Assembly: GCA_958370785.1 (NCBI GenBank)
Contig: CATXKN010000001.1
Span: 62,001-126,000, forward strand
Source of the DNA: an uncultured Collinsella sp.
Lineage (GTDB): Bacteria > Actinomycetota > Coriobacteriia > Coriobacteriales > Coriobacteriaceae
Direction of reading: 5' to 3'
Length of the DNA: 64,000 bases
Position numbers and translations under genes: made by a program. Below the pieces are notes generated by a model. It had not been told where the DNA came from, searched no databases, and was given only the letters and a program-made list of their open reading frames with translations. Below are positions 1 through 7,425 of the stretch, piece by piece. How positions within the stretch are numbered: position 1 is the first letter of the stretch; each line of letters begins with the position of its first letter.

Positions 1-164
1 ACGGTACCGATCACGGAGTTCAGCATCGCGGAACCCATAATGAACAGGCCGATGATAAACAGCGAAAGGAAAATCGTGATGACGGCGCCGAGCGAGGTGG
101 TCCAGTTACGGAAGAAGTGGCTGATTGCCTCTTTGAGCGAGTAGCCCACGTTAGTTGGTGCCAT
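1..164 (-). CDS. ftsX: Cell division protein FtsX, N-terminal part (cut by window edge)
   Basis: Only the first ~54 codons are inside the window. They encode a short cytoplasmic start (MAPTNVGYSLKEAI) followed by a basic/aromatic stretch and one strongly hydrophobic segment (about residues 25-45), as in the N-terminus of FtsX. FtsX is the membrane partner of the FtsE ATPase and links septum formation to peptidoglycan hydrolases. Its ATG lies 14 nt inside the end of ftsE, so the two genes overlap and are probably translationally coupled. The identification rests on this N-terminus plus the ftsE neighbour; the rest of the protein cannot be seen. Confidence 0.88.
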   Translation of the reverse strand, partial: MAPTNVGYSLKEAISHFFRNWTTSLGAVITIFLSLFIIGLFIMGSAMLNSVIGT

Positions 165-1371
165 AGTTGCCGTAACCTCCCCTCTCCTGGTCGCGGATTA
201 CGTGGCCGCCTTCGAGGGCGATCACGCGACGGTGCATGCTATCGACCATCTCGCGGTCGTGCGTAGCGACGATCACGGTGGTACCGGTGCGGTTAATGCG
301 CTCGAGCAGCTTCATGATGCCCAGCGAAATCGCCGGGTCGAGGTTACCCGTGGGCTCGTCGCAAATCAGCAGCGGCGGACGGTTGACCATAGCGCGGGCA
401 ACGGCCACGCGCTGCTGCTCGCCACCGGAAAGCTGATCGGGCAGCGAGTCCATCTGGTCGGCCAGACCGACCAGACGCAGCACCTCGGGCACCTGGCTGC
501 GAATGACGCCCTTGGGCTTGCCGATGCACTGCAGGGCAAACGCCACGTTTTCGTAGGCGGTCTTTTGCGGCAGGAGCTTAAAGTCCTGGAACACGGCGCC
601 AATCTGACGACGTAGGAACGGAACCTTGCGGTTCTTGATCTTCATAAGGTCCTGGCCGGCGACCAAAATGCGACCGCTTGTGGGCTTGACGTCGCGGTTG
701 AGCGTCGACAGCAGCGTGGTCTTACCCGAGCCGGAGTGACCGACCAAAAAGACGAACTCGCCCGGATAGATCTCGATGTTGATGTCGTCGAGTGCGGGCT
801 TGTTGGGCTGCGCCGGATAGATCTTGGTGACGTGCTCCATAAGGATGACAGGCTCGACACCGGCCTGCTTGGCCATCTTTTTGCGGCTGGCCTGCGGGTC
901 GATGGGCGCAAACACCGACGTGAAGTCGGGGTTGTTGAGCGCGTTGTCGAGGCTTGCGACCTCGGCGGCCTGATCGCGCTCGACCACGGGAGCCGCAGGC
1001 TGCGTGGGGTCGGGAATGCCGGCAAAAAGACCGGACTGCGCGGGCTGCGGCGCGGGAGCCGCAGAGGCCATGGGATCGGGGATGCCGGCCATGGTAGGCT
1101 GCGGCGTGGCAGCGCTCGTCTGAGGCTGAGCCACGCGGGCGGTCACCGTCTGAACGGGCTCAAAGCCAGCCGTGCCGGAAAGCGCAACATCGTTGTTGGG
1201 GTTGTAGGCAAAGGGATCTGCCGCCGGCTGTGCCTGATCTGCCGGCTGTGCGGGGATCGGGCTAAACAGCTGATCCTCTGAATCCGGAGTGGCGAAACGA
1301 CTGCCCGCGACGCTCGGCTGCGTCTTGGGGGCTTCATCGCCCGCACCGGAGGTACGGAAGTGGTTACCCAC
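151..1371 (-). CDS. ftsE: Cell division ATP-binding protein FtsE with long N-terminal extension
   Basis: The C-terminal ~230 residues form a complete ABC ATPase: Walker A GHSGSGKTT at 211-219, signature LSGGEQQR, Walker B LLICDEPTGNLD and a switch histidine in VATHD. This is the FtsE partner of FtsX, acting at the division site. The protein is 406 aa, whereas FtsE is usually about 220-230 aa. Residues 1-170 are a Pro/Ala/Gln-rich, low-complexity region containing AGIPDP twice. The start is a GTG preceded by AAGGAG five bases upstream, so the extension is probably translated. An internal start near residue 166 is possible but has no better ribosome site. The stop overlaps ftsX. Confidence 0.93.
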   Translation of the reverse strand: MGNHFRTSGAGDEAPKTQPSVAGSRFATPDSEDQLFSPIPAQPADQAQPAADPFAYNPNNDVALSGTAGFEPVQTVTARVAQPQTSAATPQPTMAGIPDPMASAAPAPQPAQSGLFAGIPDPTQPAAPVVERDQAAEVASLDNALNNPDFTSVFAPIDPQASRKKMAKQAGVEPVILMEHVTKIYPAQPNKPALDDINIEIYPGEFVFLVGHSGSGKTTLLSTLNRDVKPTSGRILVAGQDLMKIKNRKVPFLRRQIGAVFQDFKLLPQKTAYENVAFALQCIGKPKGVIRSQVPEVLRLVGLADQMDSLPDQLSGGEQQRVAVARAMVNRPPLLICDEPTGNLDPAISLGIMKLLERINRTGTTVIVATHDREMVDSMHRRVIALEGGHVIRDQERGGYGNYGTN

Positions 1372-1475
1372 TGGTGCTCCTTATCGTCGTGCGTTTAAAC
1401 TACATGAGCGCTTTGTATTTTAGCAGGATTGCCTTTGCTGCACATAAGAAGCATGGCGGGCTTTGGGATCTGTCC

Positions 1476-1603
1476 GGCCGGGCGCAGGGTTACCTCCCAA
1501 ATCGTCCTCGCGCATGGCCGGCATTTGTCCTGCTCCTGCGGAGCTGCGGACAAACGCCGGCCTGCGCTGCGGAAAGATTTGGGAGGTAACCCTGCGCCCG
1601 GCC
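1476..1603. repeat. 128-bp nested inverted repeat (MITE/REP-like)
   Basis: Two 28-bp arms (1476-1503 and 1576-1603) are perfect inverted copies. The space between them holds a second, imperfect palindrome (GGCCGGCA/TTTGTCC against GGACAAA/CGCCGGCC), so the whole block can fold into one long cruciform. It sits between the divergent ftsE and zinc-ribbon genes in the 524-bp gap 1372-1895, which otherwise holds only the repeat at 1733-1801. There is no coding sequence inside. A non-autonomous mobile element is the simplest reading. Confidence 0.7.
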
Positions 1604-1732
1604 TGCGGCTACTATGGGACCGGCGCATCTACCTTGTGATGCTGTGCATACAAAGTTGGGAGGGTCTGAATTGCACTTTGTCGTGCTGGGCCCTTTTCCC
1701 AATAGAAGCCTTGCTTGATAAGGTCTCTTTAG

Positions 1733-1801
1733 AAGTTGCGGTGAAATAGGGACTGTTTTAGCAGTTAAAAGCCCTAATCAGTCCCTATTTCACCGCAACT
1801 T
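1733..1801. repeat. Dispersed palindromic element, AGTTGCGGTGAAATAG family, copy 1
   Basis: Perfect 23-bp arms (1733-1755 and 1779-1801) flank a 23-nt loop. The outer arm begins AAGTTGCGGTGAAATAGGG. Three more members occur at 17120-17187, 35756-35822 and 38549-38616, all between genes. The constant outer arm with a variable inner arm and loop is typical of REP/IS200-type palindromes. No matching transposase is in the window. Confidence 0.75.
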
Positions 1802-1895
1802 ATATTGGGGCTCATTGTTGCGCAACTTTGGTTAGGGATATCGCTTTACAGTTGAGTTAGATAGATGGATGGTTCTAGGCTCGCTGGAGGTTGGT

Positions 1896-3164
1896 ATGGT
1901 TTGTCCGTATTGTGGTGCTGAGCTTGCTGATGGTGCACGATTTTGCGTGGGATGTGGGGCTGCGCTTGACGGGACACAGGCTATACCCGTAGCCAACCCT
2001 GCGGTTGCGCCGGCACCTGTGGGTTCGCCCGCCCCCAGCAAAAAGCCCAAGAAAGGCGTCGTGATCGCTATCGTCTGCGCGGCGGTAATCGTTGTTGGCG
2101 TGGGCGGTGGGCTGGCGTATCACCTGTATCAGCAGCATGTTCAGGAGCAGGAGCAGTATGAGTCGGCGCATTCCAAGCATGCGCTCGTGGTGAGTGTAAA
2201 GGCTGAAGGTTGGGACACCGATAACGGCGCTTCTCGTGTGCCGGTGCGCGTAAAGGGCAAGACGGTCGACGGAAAGAAGGTCGACAAGGTCGAATATGTT
2301 GCCTCCGACGGCTCGGGCATCAAACTTATCCAGGGCAAGTACACGTTCAAGGCGGCAGGCTCCCCCATCGCCGCCGATGGCACTATCTACCAGGTGCCTT
2401 GCACAAAGGCCGAGCTCACGCTCGACGACGCTTTTGCCAAGGGCGAGAAGATTGACTTGGCAGAACTCGCCGAGCAGGATTCGGTTTTGGACTTTACACC
2501 CATCGATGCTGTCGACGTGACCGACGACGAGATCAACGACGCCGTGACACTCGCCATGGCATACAAGGGCAAGGACGCGCCCAACGTCGATGCACTGCAA
2601 CACGCCGCAACGAACCGCCGCGACACCGCCGTAACGGCCAAGAAAGCCGCCGAAGAGGAAGCGGCGCGCCAAGCCGAGGAACAGCGCAAAGCCGCCGCAC
2701 GCCACATCGAGGCCCAAACCTTCAGTGTCGACCTGCCCGAGTACTGGGATGGTAGGGTGACAGCAGAAGTCGACGGAGATGTGATAGGGCTGTACTCGAC
2801 TGCCTTTCCAGATAAAGAGCTTGGATATCTTGCCATGAAAAATGAACCGTATGGAAACGCGGGAGATATCGAGTGCGGCCGTATTCGCGACATCAAGCTC
2901 GACGAAAACCACTATGTAAAACTAGTAATTTATCGTTGGGCCCTTGATGCGGGGCAAGACCATTTATCAAAAGCTGAATATCGTCTTAACTTGTGTTCAG
3001 ATGATGCCGCACGCGAGATAGTCGACCTCCAATCGTTGGGGACAATCTCTTACGACTCCATTCTTGCTGATATGGTTGCGGCAAATGACGCTAATGTCGC
3101 AGCGGTATTCTGGCCAGACGATATCTTTGCCAACGCCCTCGCCCCGACCGTGAAGCTCCTCTAA
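1896..3164 (+). CDS. Zinc-ribbon, single-pass membrane protein of unknown function
   Basis: The protein opens with a double-CxxC zinc ribbon (CPYCGAEL ... CVGCGAAL, residues 3-26), a Pro/Ala linker, a basic patch and one transmembrane helix (about residues 49-70). A long extracytoplasmic part of ~350 residues follows, with an Ala/Glu/Lys-rich probable coiled coil near residues 240-270. The ATG at 1896 is chosen over one nine codons upstream because GGAGG lies five bases before it and the zinc ribbon begins immediately. The layout resembles the YvbJ/TcaA-like zinc-ribbon membrane proteins of Gram-positive bacteria, but nothing identifies a specific role. It stands alone, with a terminator 20 bp after its stop. 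Confidence 0.8.
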   Translation: MVCPYCGAELADGARFCVGCGAALDGTQAIPVANPAVAPAPVGSPAPSKKPKKGVVIAIVCAAVIVVGVGGGLAYHLYQQHVQEQEQYESAHSKHALVVSVKAEGWDTDNGASRVPVRVKGKTVDGKKVDKVEYVASDGSGIKLIQGKYTFKAAGSPIAADGTIYQVPCTKAELTLDDAFAKGEKIDLAELAEQDSVLDFTPIDAVDVTDDEINDAVTLAMAYKGKDAPNVDALQHAATNRRDTAVTAKKAAEEEAARQAEEQRKAAARHIEAQTFSVDLPEYWDGRVTAEVDGDVIGLYSTAFPDKELGYLAMKNEPYGNAGDIECGRIRDIKLDENHYVKLVIYRWALDAGQDHLSKAEYRLNLCSDDAAREIVDLQSLGTISYDSILADMVAANDANVAAVFWPDDIFANALAPTVKLL

Positions 3165-3184
3165 CCGCTCCTCCCCCAAACACA

Positions 3185-3222
3185 AAGCCGGGGTGCCCCC
3201 ACACGAAAGGCACCCCGGCTTA
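3185..3222. terminator. Bidirectional Rho-independent terminator
   Basis: A 13-bp GC-rich stem (AAGCCGGGGTGCC paired with GGCACCCCGGCTT) is followed by an AT-rich tract on the plus side. It lies between the convergent zinc-ribbon gene and the transketolase C-terminal gene and can serve both. Confidence 0.85.
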
Positions 3223-3274
3223 TTTATTATCCAGCGCGGGAACGGCTCTCAGGTCAAGGCCAAAGCAAAATGCC

Positions 3275-4216
3275 TTAGGCCAAGAACTCCTTGGTGGTCG
3301 CCACGATGTTGGCGGCGTCCAGGCCGTACTTGTGCAGGAGCTCGGCGCCCGGGCCGGACTCGCCGAAGGTGTCGTTGACACCGATCTTCTTAAGCGGCGT
3401 CGGGCACTGTTCGCACAGGACGTCGGCGACGGCGCTGCCCAGGCCACCGATCACGGAGTGCTCCTCGACGGTCACGACGTGGCCGGTCTTGGTGGCGCTC
3501 TTGACGATCAGGTCGGCATCGATGGGCTTGATGGTGTGCATGTTGATGACCTCGGCATCGATGCCCTCAGCAGCAAGCTGCTCAGCGGCCTCGAGCGCCT
3601 CGCCGACCATCAGGCCGCAGGCGATGATGGTGACGTCGGTGCCCTCGCGCATGACGATGCCCTTGCCTACCTCGAACTTGTAGGTCTCGGGGTCGTTGAT
3701 AACCGGCGAGGCCAGACGGGCGAAGCGCATATACACGGGGCCGTCGCACTCGTAGGCGGCGCGCGTCACGGCGCGGGCCTCGACATCGTCGGCGGGAACA
3801 ATCACGGTCATGCCGGGGATGACGCGCATCAGGGCGATATCCTCGCAGCACTGGTGCGTGGCACCATCCTCGCCCACCGAGATACCGGCGTGCGTGGCAC
3901 CAATCTTAACGTTAAGGTGCGGATAGCCGATGGAGTTGCGGACCTGCTCAAAGGCGCGGCCAGCAGCGAACATGGCAAAGCTGCTCGCGAAGGCAACGCG
4001 GCCGGTGGTCGCGATACCGGCGGCAACACCTATCAGGTTGCTCTCGGCGATGCCCACATCGAAGAAGCGGTCGGGGCAGGCCGCCTTGAACTTGCCGGTC
4101 TGCGTGGCGGCGGCCAGGTCGGCGTCGAGGACCACAAAGTCATCGTGCTCGTTGGCGAGCTCGACGAGGGCCTCGCCGTAGCTTACGCGCGTGGCGATTT
4201 TCTTGACGTCTGCCAT
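3275..4216 (-). CDS. Transketolase, C-terminal subunit (pyrimidine-binding and C-terminal domains)
   Basis: This 313-aa protein matches the C-terminal half of split transketolases. It has the pyrimidine-binding domain with the FFDVGIAESNLIGVAAG segment, where the glutamate activates thiamine diphosphate, and a C-terminal transketolase domain (VVTVEEHSVIGGLGSA). With the N-terminal subunit encoded next to it, it moves two-carbon units in the non-oxidative pentose phosphate pathway. The ATG at 4216 lies 1 bp from the stop of the partner gene, so the pair is one operon. Longer in-frame reading upstream runs inside the partner gene and is rejected. Confidence 0.93.
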   Translation of the reverse strand: MADVKKIATRVSYGEALVELANEHDDFVVLDADLAAATQTGKFKAACPDRFFDVGIAESNLIGVAAGIATTGRVAFASSFAMFAAGRAFEQVRNSIGYPHLNVKIGATHAGISVGEDGATHQCCEDIALMRVIPGMTVIVPADDVEARAVTRAAYECDGPVYMRFARLASPVINDPETYKFEVGKGIVMREGTDVTIIACGLMVGEALEAAEQLAAEGIDAEVINMHTIKPIDADLIVKSATKTGHVVTVEEHSVIGGLGSAVADVLCEQCPTPLKKIGVNDTFGESGPGAELLHKYGLDAANIVATTKEFLA

Positions 4217-4217
4217 C

Positions 4218-5048
4218 CTAGAGCTCCTCTCCGGCGGCCGTGAGCTCTGCCATGGCCTGCTCAAACTGTTCATCGTTGGGGGCCTTACCGTGCCAGCCCA
4301 CCTGGTTCTCCATAAAGGAGACGCCCTTGCCCTTCGTGGTCTCGGCGATAATGGCGGTCGGCTGACCCTTGGTGGCGCGAGCCTCGGCAAAGGCGGCGCG
4401 GATCTGGTCGAAGTCGTTGCCGTCAGCGAGCTCCACCACGTGGAACTTAAAGGCGCGGAACTTGTCGGCGAGCGGCATGGGATCGTTGACCTCCTCGACG
4501 GGGCCGTCGATCTGCAGGCCGTTGTGGTCGACGATCACGCAGAGGTTGTCGAGCTGCTGGTTGCCGGCAAACATGGCGGCCTCCCAGACCTGGCCCTCCT
4601 CGCTCTCGCCGTCGCCCAGCAGGGCGTAGGTGCGATAGTCGTCGCCCCAGTGCTTGGCGGCAACGGCCATGCCCACGGCGGCGGAGATACCCTGGCCGAG
4701 CGAACCGGTGGACATGTCAACGCCCGGGGTGTCGTTCATGTTGGGGTGACCCTGCAGGTGACTGCCGATGTGGCGCAGCGTCTCGAGATCCTCCTTGGGG
4801 AAAAATCCGCGCTCGGCGAGCACGGCGTACAGACCAGGCGCGCAGTGACCCTTGGAAAGCACGAAGCGATCGCGGTCGGCCTTGCGGGGGTCGGCCGGGT
4901 CGACGTTCATTTCCTCAAAGTACAGATAGGTCATGATGTCGGCAGCGCCGAGCGAACCGCCCGGATGGCCGGACTTGGCAGCGTGCACGCCGGTGACGAT
5001 GCCCTTCCTTACCTCGTTGGCAACCTTTTTGAGCTCTTCGTCGCTCAT
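4218..5048 (-). CDS. Transketolase, N-terminal (thiamine diphosphate) subunit
   Basis: The 276-aa protein is the thiamine-pyrophosphate domain of a split transketolase. It carries SGHPGGSLGAADI, a typical substrate-side motif, and the GDGESEEG...N diphosphate/Mg2+-binding motif. It is about half the length of a full transketolase, and its other half is the next gene downstream with a 1-bp gap. The ATG is preceded by GAAAGGAAGG. Splitting into two adjacent genes is common in anaerobes and archaea. The 207 bp upstream hold no further gene. Confidence 0.94.
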   Translation of the reverse strand: MSDEELKKVANEVRKGIVTGVHAAKSGHPGGSLGAADIMTYLYFEEMNVDPADPRKADRDRFVLSKGHCAPGLYAVLAERGFFPKEDLETLRHIGSHLQGHPNMNDTPGVDMSTGSLGQGISAAVGMAVAAKHWGDDYRTYALLGDGESEEGQVWEAAMFAGNQQLDNLCVIVDHNGLQIDGPVEEVNDPMPLADKFRAFKFHVVELADGNDFDQIRAAFAEARATKGQPTAIIAETTKGKGVSFMENQVGWHGKAPNDEQFEQAMAELTAAGEEL

Positions 5049-5255
5049 TGTGCCTTCCTTTCATCCTCTTTAGACAAGATGCGCACGGCACAGAAGGTCG
5101 TCCCAACCCAGCCGCGATGCACGTACGCCATTCATTATGCTGGAAACTGGAAGCTTTACCAGAGTGTTTATCATTATTTGAACAATTGAGCAGGCAGAAC
5201 CGCTGATGAAACGGTTTATCAATGTGAACGTCTTTTGGATGGAACGCAGTCGACC

Positions 5256-6146
5256 CTACGCGTTAATGTCCTTGAAACCTTCGCCGAAGGTTTCCGTAAC
5301 GTCGGCCACGGTCACGATGGCGCGCGGGTCGCGCTCGCGCACAATGGTCTTGAGCGTGTTGAGCTCGCGACGACTCACGATTACCATGATCACCGGCTTC
5401 TCGGCACCCGAGTACATGCCGGTCGCCTTAAACTTGGTGCAGCCGCGACCCAGGCCATACATGATGTCGGCCGCGATATCGGGAAACTTGTCCGAGATGA
5501 TGAGTACCATACGGCGCCTGTTGCCGCCGTCGACCACGGCATCGATCACGTAGCCGCTAATGACCATCGAAAGGCCCGCATACAGCGCGTTTTCGACCGA
5601 GAAGACCGGGGCCGACAGCGCGCACACGGCAACGTCGATCGCCATGACGGTGGAGCCCACCGGTAGTGACGTATTGCGCGAGATAATCTGACCGATGGTG
5701 TCAGAGCCGCCAGTGTTGGCACCGGCTCGCAGCACCATGCCGTAGCCGATGCCCGTGATAATGCCGCCCCACATAGCGGGCAGCATTAGGTCGGCATGTG
5801 CCAGCGGCGCCACAAACGGAGCGAACAGGTCGGTGAAAAAGCCCAGCAGCACAAAACCCGTCGCCGTCTGCACCACGTAGAACATGCCGCCCTCGCGCAT
5901 AACGACCAGCAGCAGCAAGGCGTTCATCACGATGGTCTGGATACCGACAGGCAGCGAGATGCCATGAGACGCACCGACTGCCTGGATAATGGTGGCGAGA
6001 CCCGTAACGCCGCCGGCGGCAAGGCCGTTGGGAATCAGAAACAGGTCCGTCGCGATAGCTGCCAGGGCGCAGCCCAGCATAATCTTGGGCAAGTCATGAA
6101 AGAAGTTCAGCGAAAGAATGCGCTTGATGTCCAGACGATATGCCAT
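5256..6146 (-). CDS. YitT family membrane protein with DUF2179 domain
   Basis: The N-terminal ~200 residues of this 296-aa protein contain about five or six hydrophobic segments. The C-terminal ~75 residues (KFKATGMYSGAEKPVIMVI...) are the soluble domain found after YitT membrane regions. Such proteins are widespread in Firmicutes and Actinobacteria and their substrate is unknown. The start at 6146 is chosen because GGGAGG lies just before it. It is monocistronic: the secA-prfB terminator lies between it and prfB. Confidence 0.85.
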   Translation of the reverse strand: MAYRLDIKRILSLNFFHDLPKIMLGCALAAIATDLFLIPNGLAAGGVTGLATIIQAVGASHGISLPVGIQTIVMNALLLLVVMREGGMFYVVQTATGFVLLGFFTDLFAPFVAPLAHADLMLPAMWGGIITGIGYGMVLRAGANTGGSDTIGQIISRNTSLPVGSTVMAIDVAVCALSAPVFSVENALYAGLSMVISGYVIDAVVDGGNRRRMVLIISDKFPDIAADIMYGLGRGCTKFKATGMYSGAEKPVIMVIVSRRELNTLKTIVRERDPRAIVTVADVTETFGEGFKDINA

Positions 6147-6158
6147 GCTGCCTCCCTC

Positions 6159-6187
6159 AAAAAAGCGCACCCAAACGAGTGCGCTTT
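6159..6187 (-). terminator. Terminator of the secA-prfB operon
   Basis: On the minus strand AAAGCGCAC pairs with GTGCGCTTT, followed by a run of T. It sits 90 bp after the prfB stop and just ahead of the ribosome-binding site of the YitT gene. Confidence 0.8.
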
Positions 6188-6276
6188 GAACTTCTTGCTG
6201 TATTCGATTCTACCGATTCACCGAGCAAATACCACCCCTGCGAAGTGTTTGCATCGACCCGGAGCCTACCATGTGC

Positions 6277-7425
6277 CTAGGCGCCTGAGCCTTCCGCATC
6301 GGCGTTGCCAGTCGCCCAGCGATGGTAGCCGATCACAAACGGATCCAGATCGCCATCGTCGAGAACGGCCTCGACGTTGCTGGTCTCCACGCCCGTACGC
6401 AGGTCCTTGACCATCTGATACGGGTAGAGCACGTAGCTGCGAATCTGGTTGCCAAAACTGATCGTAGTCTTCGGCCCGCGAATCTCGTCGAGCGCCTCGG
6501 CGCGCTTCTCGAGCTCGATCTCGTACAGACGGGCCTTGAGAATCTGCATGCACGCGGCCTTGTTTTGAATCTGGCTGCGCTCGTTTTGGCAAGTGACAAC
6601 GATGCCGCTGGGAAAATGCGTCACGCGTACGGCGGAGTCGGTGGTGTTGACGCCCTGGCCGCCCGGGCCGCTCGCGTGATACACGTCCACGCGGATATCG
6701 TCGGGACTGATCTCGATGTCGATATCGTCAGGCAGCACGGGGATGACCTCGACGCCGGCAAACGTGGTCTGGCGGCGCTTCTTGTCGTCGGTGGGGCTAA
6801 TGCGCACCAAGCGGTGCACACCGGCCTCGGCACGCAGCATGCCAAACGCGTCCTTGCCCTCGACGGTAAAGGTCGCACGGTCGATGCCGATGACCTCAGC
6901 CGCGGGGCAGTCGTTAATGGTGACCTTCCAGCCGCGACGCTGGCAGTACTTCATGTACATCTTAAAGAGCATGAAGGTCCAGTCCTGCGCCTCCAGGCCA
7001 CCCTGTCCGGGCTTGATGGTCACAATCGCGTCGCCGTGATCGAACTCACCGGTAAACCAGCTCGAAAGCTCGAGATCATCGATAGCGCGGGCCAGGCGTT
7101 CTGCCGTAGCGGCAGCCTCCTCGCGCAATGCGGCGGCATCGGGGTCGTCGCCCATCTCCTCGGCAAGCTCCAGCGCCGCACGGGCGTCAGATAGCTCGCC
7201 GCGCGCGGTATCCACGGCAGCGATATCTTCCTTGGCGCGAGCGATCTCCTCCATGGTGGCGCGAGCGGCGTCGGCGTCATCCCAAAAGCCGAGGGCCACG
7301 CTTTTGGCCTCGAGCTCGGTCACACGCGTGCGCTTCTCGTCCAGATGAAGATACGACTCGACCTCGCCGAGCCGGTCCGCAAACGCGTCCAGCTCGGCGG
7401 GCGTTACCTCTAAAGCCTCGGCCAT
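6277..7425 (-). CDS. prfB: Peptide chain release factor 2
   Basis: A 382-aa RF2 that releases the peptide at UGA and UAA codons. It has the N-terminal helical domain, the codon-recognition domain and the catalytic GPGGQGVN loop. The gene reads through in one frame, so it lacks the autoregulatory +1 frameshift known from many RF2 genes. The stop-recognition tripeptide position reads SPT (RISPTDD) instead of the usual SPF. The ATG overlaps the secA stop by one base (TAATG), implying coupled translation. The start is fixed by this overlap and the MAEALEVTPAEL N-terminus. Confidence 0.95.
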   Translation of the reverse strand: MAEALEVTPAELDAFADRLGEVESYLHLDEKRTRVTELEAKSVALGFWDDADAARATMEEIARAKEDIAAVDTARGELSDARAALELAEEMGDDPDAAALREEAAATAERLARAIDDLELSSWFTGEFDHGDAIVTIKPGQGGLEAQDWTFMLFKMYMKYCQRRGWKVTINDCPAAEVIGIDRATFTVEGKDAFGMLRAEAGVHRLVRISPTDDKKRRQTTFAGVEVIPVLPDDIDIEISPDDIRVDVYHASGPGGQGVNTTDSAVRVTHFPSGIVVTCQNERSQIQNKAACMQILKARLYEIELEKRAEALDEIRGPKTTISFGNQIRSYVLYPYQMVKDLRTGVETSNVEAVLDDGDLDPFVIGYHRWATGNADAEGSGA

